Source: Clostridium sp. JN-9 (GTDB lineage Bacteria > Bacillota > Clostridia > Clostridiales > Clostridiaceae). Taken from it: 64,000 nt of DNA. Under the pieces are notes generated by a model. The model made no database searches, had not been told where the DNA came from, and saw only the letters and a program-made list of their open reading frames with translations. Positions 1 to 8,302 of the stretch are shown piece after piece (within the stretch, counting starts at the first letter, position 1; every line of letters starts with the position of its first letter). The stretch is from positions 1,116,001 through 1,180,000 of the forward strand of contig NZ_CP035280.1 in NCBI RefSeq assembly GCF_004103695.1, written 5' to 3'. The position numbers and the translations under genes are program-made.

Positions 1-1
1 G

Positions 2-3000
2 GTGTCGGAAATGTCAAAGGGCCAGAATGAAGCTGTAAGTCAGCTTAATAATAAAATGGGAGACGTTCAAAGTGAGGCTGTTGGTAAAATAAATGACAGT
101 ATGGCTGATGCACAGAAAAAATCCATAGACCAGATTAGCACAAGTATGGGTGATGCTCAGGTTAAAGCCTCAGATGAGATATTAAAGGCAATGGCTGTGC
201 AGGTTTATCAGGGAGTGGCATCAGGACAAAAGACAGCTGTAGATAAAATAACTGCACAAATGGCTGGAACACAAAAGACCATGCTGTCAGAGGTGCAGCA
301 GCAGATGCAGCAAATGCAGCAGGCAGCTCAAAGCGGGGCTCCAGTGACAAAGCAGGATCCTAAAACTTTAGAAACTATTCAAAGCTTTATGAATCTTCCA
401 ATGATAGATGCAACTAATGACAGAGCCACAAGAGTTAGAACTACTCTGCAATTTATTGATATACTTCAGGAAATGCCATCAAATGATAAGATAGATAAAA
501 ATTCACTTGCTTCATTAAAAGATTTATTAAATCTTCCAATGCTGGACACTGTTAAAAACGGAAATGAAAGAGTAAGTGTAATTAAAAAGTTCATGGATTT
601 ATCAAAGAAAATGCCTGGAGGCAGCAGTCAGGCACAAAGCTCCATGCAGCTTGATGCAGCAACAATGAATAAGGTATACAATAAAATCGCACAAATGAAT
701 GATTTTACTGTTAAATCATCAGGCTCAAATGCCAAAGTGGATAAAAATGCAACAGATGCTGTTCAAAAATTATTGAAGCTTCCCATGCTTAATGACATTA
801 AAGATCCAGTGCAAAAAAGAAATACTTTAGTTCAGCTTGTTGATATATTTAAGAGTATGCCTGATATGTCATCCTCAGGATCCGGAAGTCAAATGAATGC
901 TTCAGACCTGCAGACTATTAATGATTTACTGGGGCTGCCTGATATAAGCACTATTAAAGATTCAAAGGAAAAAACCGCAGCTGTAAGTAAATTAATTGAT
1001 TTATTCAGCAAAATGCCAAAGACAAACAGCAAAACCACTCAGTCTGGTAATACAATGGATGCAGAGCAGCTTAAAACTGTTAAGGAATTAATTAATCTGC
1101 CTATGTTAAGTACGATTACTGATCAAAGTGAAAAAACAAAGGTTTTAAATCAAATGCTTGATTTATTCAGTAAAATGCCTGATATGGGTACAACCACAAG
1201 TAGTAGTGACTCAAAAAATAAAATGGATACAAAAAGCATAAAAGCTGTACAGCAGTTTATTGCACTTCCAAAATTAGATACACTTACTAATGCTAATGAA
1301 AAAGCAGATGTAGCTGAAAAAATTATGGATTTAGGAAAACAGATGAGCAGCAGCATGAAAAATGCTCCATCAAATCCTAAAAGCGATGTGAAATTTACTG
1401 ATGATCAGATAAATGCAGCAATTACAGCAATTAGGGAAACCAATGGACAATATGATTTCTACTACATTGGAACCATTATATTAATTTTAATGGGCATGTA
1501 TTTAATAAGTTCGCTTTTCAGCTTAATTATGGGCCTAGTGATGTCCGGGGTTTCACAGAACACAGTGAGAGACCTTAGAAGAGAAGTAGATGAAAAGATT
1601 GGAAGACTGCCGCTGAAATATTTTGACAGTCATTCTCACGGGGATATTTTAAGCCGTGTCACTAATGATGTGGATACTATTGCAACTACATTGCAGCAAA
1701 GTTTAACACAGATAATTACATCTGTTATTACAATAATAGGCTACATTATTATGATGCTTACTATAAGCCCTGTTCTCACACTTATAGTAATAGCAACACT
1801 GCCTCTTTATGTTTTTGCTACAGTATTTATAGCAAAGAAGTCGCAAAAATATTTTACTAATCAGCAGAAGGAAATTGGTTTGCTAAGTGGACATGTTGAG
1901 GAAATGTATACTGGTCACAAAATAGTAAAAGCCTTTGGACATGAAAAGGAATCAATAGAAGAGTTTGAAGCTATAAATAGCAGACTTAATAATGCAGGCT
2001 GGAGAGCTCAATTTGTTTCCGGCATAATGTTCCCACTTATGAACTTTATAAGTAACCTTGGTTATGTTGGAATAAGTGTAGTGGGCGGATTTTGGATAAC
2101 AAAGGGCCTGCTTGGATTAGGTGATATAATCGCATTTATACAATATTCAAGATCATTTACTATGCCTATTGTTCAGACTGCAAATATAGCAAATATTATT
2201 CAGTCAACTATTGCATGTGCTGAGCGTGTATTCCAGATATTAGATGAGGAAGAGGAACTTCCTGACAGCAGTGATACAGTAGTAATAGAAAACCCAAAGG
2301 GAGAAGTTACATTCCAGCATGTTGATTTTAAATATGTTGAAGATGTACCTCTTATAGAAGACATGAACCTTGAGGTAAAACAAGGACATACAATTGCCAT
2401 TGTTGGACCTACAGGCGCTGGTAAAACAACCCTTGTTAATTTGTTAATGAGATTTTATGAAATTAATTCAGGTGAAATAAAAGTTGACGGTGTTAATATA
2501 AATCGTATCAAACGAAGCGAGCTTCGTAAAATGTTTGGTATGGTGCTTCAGGATACATGGCTTTATAATGGCACAATTAAGGGCAATATAGCTTACGGTA
2601 AAGATGGAGCTTCAATGGATGACATTGTCCGTGCAGCAAAGGCAGCACATGCAGATCACTTTATAAGAACACTGCCTCAGGGCTACGATACTGTTCTTAA
2701 TGAAGAAGGAACTAATATTTCACAGGGACAAAAACAGCTGTTAACTATAGCCCGTGCAATACTTGCAAATCCTACAATTTTAATTTTAGATGAAGCAACC
2801 AGCAGTGTTGATACTAGAACAGAGGTATTAATTCAAAAGGCTATGGCTAATTTAATGAGAGGCAGAACAAGCTTTGTAATTGCACACAGATTGTCCACTA
2901 TACGTGATGCTGAGCTTATTTTAGTTATGAATAAAGGAAAAATTATTGAAATGGGTAATCATAAGGAACTGCTAAGTAAGAACGGCTTCTATGCAGATCT

Positions 3001-3049
3001 TTATAACAGCCAGTTCACAGGTGCAAGCCTGGAGAATGATGCAATCTAA
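2..3049 (+). CDS. ABC exporter (permease + ATPase), 5' end cut by window, giant repeat-bearing loop
   Basis: The frame is open to the window edge, so the true start lies upstream. From about residue 488 the protein is a normal type IV ABC exporter half: membrane helices, then an ATPase domain with Walker A GPTGAGKTT (about 802), the signature variant ISQGQ, Walker B ending DEATSSVD and an H-loop IAHRLST. This is the catalytically competent type of subunit, close in pattern to the protein at 48714-50567. In that paralogue helices 1 and 2 are joined by a short loop. Here about 480 residues precede helix 2, so helix 1 is presumably off-window and the segment is an extracytoplasmic loop. The loop begins with coiled-coil-like 14-16 residue repeats (1-110). 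Six repeats of about 40 residues follow (near 120, 167, 249, 301, 356, 411) with the pattern LxxLPML then DLFSKMP. Its partner subunit is probably upstream. The substrate is unknown. Confidence 0.85.
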   Translation: MSEMSKGQNEAVSQLNNKMGDVQSEAVGKINDSMADAQKKSIDQISTSMGDAQVKASDEILKAMAVQVYQGVASGQKTAVDKITAQMAGTQKTMLSEVQQQMQQMQQAAQSGAPVTKQDPKTLETIQSFMNLPMIDATNDRATRVRTTLQFIDILQEMPSNDKIDKNSLASLKDLLNLPMLDTVKNGNERVSVIKKFMDLSKKMPGGSSQAQSSMQLDAATMNKVYNKIAQMNDFTVKSSGSNAKVDKNATDAVQKLLKLPMLNDIKDPVQKRNTLVQLVDIFKSMPDMSSSGSGSQMNASDLQTINDLLGLPDISTIKDSKEKTAAVSKLIDLFSKMPKTNSKTTQSGNTMDAEQLKTVKELINLPMLSTITDQSEKTKVLNQMLDLFSKMPDMGTTTSSSDSKNKMDTKSIKAVQQFIALPKLDTLTNANEKADVAEKIMDLGKQMSSSMKNAPSNPKSDVKFTDDQINAAITAIRETNGQYDFYYIGTIILILMGMYLISSLFSLIMGLVMSGVSQNTVRDLRREVDEKIGRLPLKYFDSHSHGDILSRVTNDVDTIATTLQQSLTQIITSVITIIGYIIMMLTISPVLTLIVIATLPLYVFATVFIAKKSQKYFTNQQKEIGLLSGHVEEMYTGHKIVKAFGHEKESIEEFEAINSRLNNAGWRAQFVSGIMFPLMNFISNLGYVGISVVGGFWITKGLLGLGDIIAFIQYSRSFTMPIVQTANIANIIQSTIACAERVFQILDEEEELPDSSDTVVIENPKGEVTFQHVDFKYVEDVPLIEDMNLEVKQGHTIAIVGPTGAGKTTLVNLLMRFYEINSGEIKVDGVNINRIKRSELRKMFGMVLQDTWLYNGTIKGNIAYGKDGASMDDIVRAAKAAHADHFIRTLPQGYDTVLNEEGTNISQGQKQLLTIARAILANPTILILDEATSSVDTRTEVLIQKAMANLMRGRTSFVIAHRLSTIRDAELILVMNKGKIIEMGNHKELLSKNGFYADLYNSQFTGASLENDAI

Positions 3050-3065
3050 TATTATGTATATAAAA

Positions 3066-4475
3066 GGGGCTGTCGCATTAGCAGTTAAAACTGCTGATGC
3101 AAGGCTCATTTTTTATTGAAGGCTGAAACTAAAGATTAAAGAATAAAGAACAAATAATGTAGATTTTCTGCTTTGGCAGAAAATCTTAAAACTCAATTGA
3201 TTGAGTGAGTCATACGTTTTAAGAACCAAGTTTGTTCCTTAACCTTTCCTGCTTTAGGTATATGGCTCTTTTATTCAATAGTGTTGATAAAGTAACAAAT
3301 TCCCGTAGGGACAGGTCAATTAAAACTAATTTCAGCATTTCTCATATTTATATATGTATTCTCAATATTAATTTTACTTATTGCTTCTATAAATTTATTT
3401 ATTGTAGATGAAATATTATTAAAATTAGAACTCTTTAAGAATTTGAATAAGCTTAAATAATTATTTAAATACTTTGTTGCTACTCCTCTAAAACGGTACA
3501 TCCATTCCATGCAGTCACGTCTATATTTTACTGCTTCAGAGCTATTATCAAGATATTTATTGATCTCCCTTATTTTCTTTCTTTTAAAGAACAAGGCAAA
3601 AAAGCTTTTCGGCCTTGAGACTGCCTGCTTATTTTTATTTAATATTTTTCCAATATAATTTTCCATATCCATTGCATTTATACGTCCTGTGCCAACTGCC
3701 CTGGAATAAATATTTTTATGTGAATCCAATGCTGTAATAACGCAGACTTTATTATTGCTGATATTAATGTAACTTACGCTTTGATCATGAACTCTCCTTT
3801 CATTATGTTCAATGCTTTTCTGTCCCTTCCGGGAAAATTTTAAGAAAAAATTTTCAAGTTCAAACTTTCCCTGCATTTTATTTTGTTTAACCATTTTTAA
3901 AGCAGAAAGCAGCTTGTGCCTCCAGTAAAATAGTGTTACATAAGAAACGCCAATTTCTTTGGCTGCCGCCTTAAGTGACAAGCCCTTCAGGGTACATCTA
4001 ATGAATGATTCCCATTTATCAGGAAAGTGAGTCCTTGCAATTGGTGTGTTTGTAAAATCATTAAAGGTTTTTTTGCAGCTTTTGCATATATCTCTTTGTT
4101 TACCATTGTATTTTCCGTATAGCACTGTATGGGTGCAGCCACAGTATGGGCATTTCCTTTCAGAATCATGTCTTAATGAAGCAAAATAAGATAATATATT
4201 TATATCAGTACATTTTTTATTCTCCATAGTAATCCAATCCCTTCAGTAATATGTAGGTATTTTAATTATTACCATTAGAGGATTGTCCTATTCATATCAA
4301 CATCATTATTTAAAAGGGCCATATATGTTTAGCTAACAGTATCGGAGAAGGATAAGGCTAAAAATTAAAAAATGCTGATTTTCGGCTTTGACCAAAAACC
4401 TAAAATTTAAGTGGCTATTGCCTTAAGAATAAATACTACAATATATTTTATGTAAATTCATTGTGCGACAGCCCC
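3066..4475. mobile_element. IS1595-like insertion sequence
   Basis: The ends are inverted repeats: GGGGCTGTCGCA at 3066-3077 and its reverse complement ending at 4475. Matching A and T runs just outside may extend the repeat. The left end continues into a hairpin (GCATTAGCAGTT pairing with AACTGCTGATGC). One transposase gene lies inside on the minus strand. No clear target-site duplication is visible. The element sits between an ABC gene and an MFS gene and breaks neither. The same terminal sequence is used by the unrelated IS1182-type element at 53046-54956. Confidence 0.8.
3316..4227 (-). CDS. IS1595-family-like transposase, probably inactive
   Basis: The N-terminus has a zinc-ribbon pattern (CPYCGC about residues 22-27, then CKSC about 48-51), followed by a helix-turn-helix segment (KGLSLKAAAKEIGVSYVTLFYW). 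The end has the family-like motif RFRGVATKYLNNYL. These point to the IS1595/ISXO2 group. At 303 residues it is slightly short. Where the family has an E-x-D-E-T type motif with the first catalytic Asp, this protein reads FELENFF, and the central stretch that normally carries the second Asp and the VNxYHSRLK-like block is missing or unrecognisable (VKYRRDCMEWMYRF instead). It may therefore be a decayed copy. The family call is fairly secure; inactivity is inferred from motif reading only. Confidence 0.7.
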   Translation of the reverse strand: MENKKCTDINILSYFASLRHDSERKCPYCGCTHTVLYGKYNGKQRDICKSCKKTFNDFTNTPIARTHFPDKWESFIRCTLKGLSLKAAAKEIGVSYVTLFYWRHKLLSALKMVKQNKMQGKFELENFFLKFSRKGQKSIEHNERRVHDQSVSYINISNNKVCVITALDSHKNIYSRAVGTGRINAMDMENYIGKILNKNKQAVSRPKSFFALFFKRKKIREINKYLDNSSEAVKYRRDCMEWMYRFRGVATKYLNNYLSLFKFLKSSNFNNISSTINKFIEAISKINIENTYINMRNAEISFN

Positions 4476-4549
4476 TTTTTACTGATTATAAATATGCTAT
4501 AATTATATAGTCCGGGTAAAAATACAATTTATTACGAGGAAGTGACTCA

Positions 4550-6013
4550 ATGAAAGATTCAAGAAAGAGAAATATATTAATAGCACTGGCTGTAGCAATG
4601 TTTCTAGGAGCAGTTGAAGGTACCGTTGTTACAACAGCAATTCCAACCATTGTAAAAAGTCTTCAGGGATTTGAAATGATAAGCCTTGTTTTTTCAGCAT
4701 ATTTACTAACTTCAGCAATTTCTACTCCCATATATGGCAAATTGTCTGACTTATATGGAAGAAAAAATATGCTTTCAATAGGAATAATTATATTTTTAAT
4801 TGGCAGTTTTTTATGTGGATTATCACAAAATATGTATATGCTCATAACATTTCGTGGAATTCAAGGATTGGGAGCAGGTTCAATATTTACAGTAACATAT
4901 ACAATTGTTGGTGATGTATTTACACTTGAAGAAAGACCCAAGGTTCAGGGAATCATAGGCACAGTCTGGGGAGTAGCAAGCCTTATAGGACCATTTTTTG
5001 GAGGAGTTTTAATAGATGTACTGTCATGGCACTGGATATTTTTTATAAACATTCCCTTTGGAATATTATCAATAATATTAATTCAAAAAAACTTAAATGA
5101 AGTTTTTGAGAAGAAAAAGCATAAAATTGATTTTGCAGGTATTATTACTTTATCCATGGCTATGATTATATTTATGAACATATTTGTATCAAGCACTAAT
5201 AAAGAAAATAATAATATTTTTTACATAATATCAGTTTTGATTACTTTTATATTGTTAATAGCATTTTATAAAATAGAATTAAATGCTGAAGAGCCTATTA
5301 TTCCTTTTGATATCTTTACCAAAACAAGTACAATTGTAAACATAATAAGTTTTTTAACTTCGGCTATGCTTATATGTTCAGATGTGTATTTTCCAATATA
5401 TATTCAAAATGTTCTTGGCTTTAGCCCTAAGATTTCGGGATTAACCCTGGTTCCAATGTCAATTTCATGGCTTATAGCCTCAGTAGTTTTAGGAAAATGT
5501 ATAGTAAAGTACGGAGGAAAAACAGTTATGTTAATTTCCAGCGCTATTTTAATTATGAGCACAATATTGCTGCCTACACTGGGAGTAGGATCTCCATTAT
5601 TATTGGTAATAATATATGTTACTATAATGGGATTTGGATTTGGAGGAGCTTTAACCACATTAACCATAATGGTTCAGGAATCTGTAGGATATAATAAAAG
5701 AGGTGCAGCAACTGCTACTAATTCATTACTTAGAACTTTAGGACAAACAATTGGAGTAAGTATATTTGGAAGTATATTTAATTTATATATTGTGAAATAC
5801 TTTGCCGCACTAGGTATTAAAGGAGTGGAGCCAAGTAATTTATATAAGGCTTCTGCATATAGTGCTGCAGTAACAAATGAACAAATAAAGCTTTCCATAG
5901 TAAGTTCTTTGCACATTTTATTTATAATATTAATAATTATATCCTGCCTATGCTTGATTTTATCAATAAAAATGCCTAATGCAGCAGGGGAAGTCAATAC
6001 TGAGTCCATATAA
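4550..6013 (+). CDS. MFS drug efflux transporter, DHA2 (EmrB/QacA) type
   Basis: This 487-residue, very hydrophobic protein has the length and pattern of the 14-helix DHA2 drug:H+ antiporters. Visible motifs are an early VEGTVVTTAIPTI segment (helix 1, motif D1-like), GKLSDLYGRKN after helix 2 (motif A) and WHWIFFINIPFG (motif typical of EmrB/QacA). Such proteins export amphipathic drugs or dyes across the membrane; the substrate here cannot be told. A ribosome binding site (GAGGAAG) precedes the ATG. An extended -10 (TGCTATAAT, 4495-4503) lies just outside the IS right end, so the IS may influence expression. A shared terminator separates it from the convergent gene at 6088. Confidence 0.88.
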   Translation: MKDSRKRNILIALAVAMFLGAVEGTVVTTAIPTIVKSLQGFEMISLVFSAYLLTSAISTPIYGKLSDLYGRKNMLSIGIIIFLIGSFLCGLSQNMYMLITFRGIQGLGAGSIFTVTYTIVGDVFTLEERPKVQGIIGTVWGVASLIGPFFGGVLIDVLSWHWIFFINIPFGILSIILIQKNLNEVFEKKKHKIDFAGIITLSMAMIIFMNIFVSSTNKENNNIFYIISVLITFILLIAFYKIELNAEEPIIPFDIFTKTSTIVNIISFLTSAMLICSDVYFPIYIQNVLGFSPKISGLTLVPMSISWLIASVVLGKCIVKYGGKTVMLISSAILIMSTILLPTLGVGSPLLLVIIYVTIMGFGFGGALTTLTIMVQESVGYNKRGAATATNSLLRTLGQTIGVSIFGSIFNLYIVKYFAALGIKGVEPSNLYKASAYSAAVTNEQIKLSIVSSLHILFIILIIISCLCLILSIKMPNAAGEVNTESI

Positions 6014-6044
6014 AAGATTTTCATATAACACAGATTCAAAAAGC

Positions 6045-6085
6045 GCTGCAAGCAGCTTAATAAACTGCTTACAGCTGCAATTTTT
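6045..6085. terminator. Bidirectional terminator
   Basis: GCTGCAAGCAG pairs with CTGCTTACAGCTGC (6065-6078), followed by a T run. On the other strand the stem is followed by TTTTT. It serves the convergent MFS and isochorismatase-like genes. Confidence 0.8.
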
Positions 6086-6087
6086 AT

Positions 6088-6765
6088 TTATAACTTTAGA
6101 AATCTAATTAAATTAGTCTGGGACAGAGCTATCCTGTTTCTTGCTCCAGGACTGTAAGCCAAATGCCATGCACTGTATTGCTCTGCATAGGGTATATCTG
6201 CAGACATGCAGTCAACGGGTACGATTACCTTATAACCACGGATAGCAGCGCTGATAGATGTATGCAGCACTACACCATTGGCAGCATAGCCCGTTATAAT
6301 AACAGTTTTAATACCCTTTTCCCTTAATACTGAATTTAAATTTGTATTGTAGAACTTATCTACGCCGGACTCCACAATGAGCTCATTTGGTAAAGGCGCC
6401 AGCTGCTTTTCAATATCTGAAGGATTTCCTGATGGTATAATACTATATATAACAAGCATTCCTATTTCTCTGGCTTTATCTAACAAACTTTTGATATTTG
6501 GGATAGTGGAAGTACATCTGGGACTTTTACATATGGTTGTCTCCATATCTAATATTAAAAGAGCACAGTTTTTTGAAGTAACAGCTGCAGATTTAATCTC
6601 AGGTGGGGGAGGCACTGGGACTGTATTCCATGTGCTGATAATTGTACTGCCTTCAGGATCAACTCTTATGTTTCCTATGTTTCCGTAGATAAATCTATTG
6701 CTATTAAAATTATCTCTCTTGTGGTATTGATACCATTTATCATGAAAAGGACAAAAATATTTCAC
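6088..6765 (-). CDS. Isochorismatase-family hydrolase lacking the usual Cys
   Basis: The protein has the cysteine-hydrolase/isochorismatase fold signature: CALLILDMET (catalytic Asp position), ESGVDKFYNT (Lys position) and VIITGYAANGVVLHTS. In the last motif most family members have a nucleophilic Cys (ATDVCVLHT pattern); here that position reads Val. Some members that act on isochorismate, such as EntB, also lack the Cys, so this could be a true isochorismatase-like enzyme or an inactive homologue. About 65 extra residues precede the domain, including CPFHDKWYQYHKRD. I place the start at GTG 6765 because a clear AGGAGGA lies 5 bases upstream. An upstream ATG at 6789 would put that site inside the coding region and lies in the repeat element at 6776-6883. 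Confidence 0.75.
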   Translation of the reverse strand: MKYFCPFHDKWYQYHKRDNFNSNRFIYGNIGNIRVDPEGSTIISTWNTVPVPPPPEIKSAAVTSKNCALLILDMETTICKSPRCTSTIPNIKSLLDKAREIGMLVIYSIIPSGNPSDIEKQLAPLPNELIVESGVDKFYNTNLNSVLREKGIKTVIITGYAANGVVLHTSISAAIRGYKVIVPVDCMSADIPYAEQYSAWHLAYSPGARNRIALSQTNLIRFLKL

Positions 6766-6775
6766 AGTAATCCTC

Positions 6776-6883
6776 CTATATAATTTCATTTAGTAAATCA
6801 CTATTTAAGTGAGCAAAAATACTGATGCTTCTACAGTTTTTTGAGAAACTTAAATAGATGATTTACTTTGAAATCTATTTAAT
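6776..6883. repeat. MITE-like dispersed repeat, copy 1
   Basis: About 108 bp that recur in inverted orientation at 44962-45070 with high similarity; the core CAAAAATACTGATGCTTCTA is identical. The ends are imperfect inverted repeats (ATTTCATTTAGTAAATC and GATTTACTTTGAAAT), as in a miniature inverted-repeat element. It abuts the start of the isochorismatase-like gene. Confidence 0.75.
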
Positions 6884-6937
6884 ATGAGTCTATATCCATA
6901 TATTATGTTGTATACTGGAGAAAGTGACATGAAACTT

Positions 6938-7042
6938 AACTAAGAACTAAGAACTAAGAACTAAGAACTAAGAACTAAGAGGTAAGAGATTTTTTGAGGT
7001 AAGAAGTAAGAAGTAAGAGGTAAGAGGTAAGAGATTTTTTGA
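6938..7042. repeat. Heptamer microrepeat array (AACTAAG / AGGTAAG)
   Basis: About six copies of AACTAAG run without interruption, then variants AAGTAAG and AGGTAAG. GGTAAGAGATTTTTTGA occurs twice (6981 and 7026). The array ends at the ribosome binding site of the next gene. Shorter related tracts occur at 7460-7508, 25593-25625, 40405-40450 (complementary strand) and 52775-52806. Confidence 0.85.
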
Positions 7043-7054
7043 AGGAGATAAACT

Positions 7055-7447
7055 ATGAAGGGTTTAATTAATAACTTAGATGTATTGGGGTGTCAGTGCA
7101 CATTGTATCTGCCGCCAAGTTATCAGATTCAGTGTGGAAATTATTCTGTGGTATACATGAATGGAGAAAATGATATATCTGAAATAATGAAAATCATTGA
7201 ACCTGACTTTAATGTGGAATGTGAGGAATTTTTAGTTGTGGATGTTCATTCAGAAAACTGGGGCAGTGACTATACACTTTTAAAGAACAGCTTCAATCTG
7301 AAAATGTTATACTACAGTGGAATAATGGAGGACATTTTGCAGAAATACCTGAAAGGTTTCGAAAGGCCATTACATGGCTTATGCAATACCCTAATAAGCT
7401 TCAATAAATATTCATTAGTATTAACTACTGTATTTGTTTTTGCATAA
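7055..7447 (+). CDS. Hypothetical protein, 130 aa
   Basis: I do not recognise a family. A good ribosome binding site (GAAGGAGAT) precedes the ATG. The sequence is mostly soluble in character with a hydrophobic last segment (SLVLTTVFVFA) that could be a poor tail or a sign of an altered 3' end. Motifs seen are CQCTLYLPPSY near residue 13 and DVHSENWGSDY near 64. It lies between two heptamer microrepeat tracts and just before another small unknown gene, with which it may be co-transcribed. Confidence 0.55.
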   Translation: MKGLINNLDVLGCQCTLYLPPSYQIQCGNYSVVYMNGENDISEIMKIIEPDFNVECEEFLVVDVHSENWGSDYTLLKNSFNLKMLYYSGIMEDILQKYLKGFERPLHGLCNTLISFNKYSLVLTTVFVFA

Positions 7448-7510
7448 AAAATGCATGCTTAGGTAAGAACTAAACGTAAGGAGTAAGGGTTTATACTAGG
7501 AGGTAAGGTT

Positions 7511-7957
7511 ATGAAATTTGAAGCTTTTTTTAAGGGAATAAAAAATGCAAATGAAGCTGTTGATAAGCTTAAAGGCCAGGGTATTGAAGCCTATTCGGAT
7601 ATAAATGATCACTATCAGATGAATACAGATGTAAGACCAAAGGAAGAAAGTTTTTTTTCTACCACCAGCAACTCAGATTTGGTTCTTAATGCAGGCTCTC
7701 CAGATGGAAATACAGGCAGATCACCATTGCTGGCGGCAAGTCCAATGGTAAGCGGCATGGGAGACTTTGAAGAAATTGTAGATATTAAATATAAGGTTAT
7801 CATAAATACTGATGATAATAACAAACAAAAAGCCAAAGACATAATAAAATCCTTAGGCGGAACTATGGAAAGCCCAAATATAAATATCCAAAAGCATGTA
7901 AAGGATATAGATCTTTCTAAAGCAGATCCAAAGTTTTTAAAGGATTTAGAAGAGTAA
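7511..7957 (+). CDS. Hypothetical stress-type protein, 148 aa
   Basis: The N-terminus (MKFEAFFKGIKNANEAVDKL) resembles the short alpha/beta fold of YflT/YsnF-like general stress proteins, in which a residue-poor loop separates two halves of a ferredoxin-like unit. The middle (about 50-85) is a Ser/Gly/Pro-rich linker. The second half (IVDIKYKVIINTDDNNKQKAKDIIKSLGG) looks like a second strand-helix unit. AGGAGGTAAGG gives a strong ribosome binding site. The family link is weak and no function is assigned. A hairpin terminator follows at 8008. Confidence 0.6.
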   Translation: MKFEAFFKGIKNANEAVDKLKGQGIEAYSDINDHYQMNTDVRPKEESFFSTTSNSDLVLNAGSPDGNTGRSPLLAASPMVSGMGDFEEIVDIKYKVIINTDDNNKQKAKDIIKSLGGTMESPNINIQKHVKDIDLSKADPKFLKDLEE

Positions 7958-8007
7958 AATGCAAATGAATCTACGGTTTCCGTTTTAGAGTGTAAAACAT
8001 CGATAAA

Positions 8008-8044
8008 AACAGCAATAATATTTGAGGATATTATTGCTGTTTTT
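8008..8044. terminator. Terminator (bidirectional)
   Basis: AACAGCAATAATAT pairs with ATATTATTGCTGTT, followed by T runs on both strands. It ends the 7511 gene and could also end a minus-strand transcript from the promoter at 8163-8191. Confidence 0.85.
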
Positions 8045-8162
8045 ATTGTACGTATTATTAAATATATTAAATAAATTGTTACAGCAATAATGCCTGCTGC
8101 AATTAACCAGCTAAGGACATAAAATAAATACATACATATCCTCATGTTTTATTTTTGTGTTT

Positions 8163-8191
8163 ATGATACCATATATTGTAATGTATGTAAA
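8163..8191 (-). promoter_or_regulatory. Divergent sigma-A promoter (minus strand)
   Basis: Read on the minus strand: TTTACA (8191-8186), a 17-bp spacer, TATCAT (8168-8163). It mirrors the plus-strand promoter at 8214-8242, so both lie in a long inverted repeat. No convincing minus-strand gene follows before the terminator at 8008-8044, so its transcript, if made, would be a short RNA. Confidence 0.45.
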
Positions 8192-8213
8192 TGGATAGTG
8201 CTAATTAATTAGA

Positions 8214-8242
8214 TTTACATTCTCAATATATGGTAATATAAT
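8214..8242 (+). promoter_or_regulatory. Promoter of ABC module 1
   Basis: TTTACA, 17-bp spacer, TATAAT. The region from here to the ribosome binding site is repeated almost exactly at 12249-12330 before module 2. The CAATATATGG inside the spacer is the inverted partner of CCATATATTG at about 8169, so a regulator may bind the palindrome. Confidence 0.75.
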
Positions 8243-8302
8243 AAAACTGTAAAGGAATACAATATATGTAAGACGTGCTTATTTTATATGGGGGTGATAT
8301 TA

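Noticed and set aside
6938-7042. CRISPR-like array
   Set aside because: The repeats are 7 bp and contiguous with no unique spacers, and no cas genes are present.
7615-8145. 176-codon minus-strand open frame with a hydrophobic start
   Set aside because: It lies mostly opposite the 7511-7957 gene and reads straight through the strong hairpin at 8008-8044; no ribosome binding site is visible. The minus promoter at 8163 is kept only as a candidate for a short RNA.
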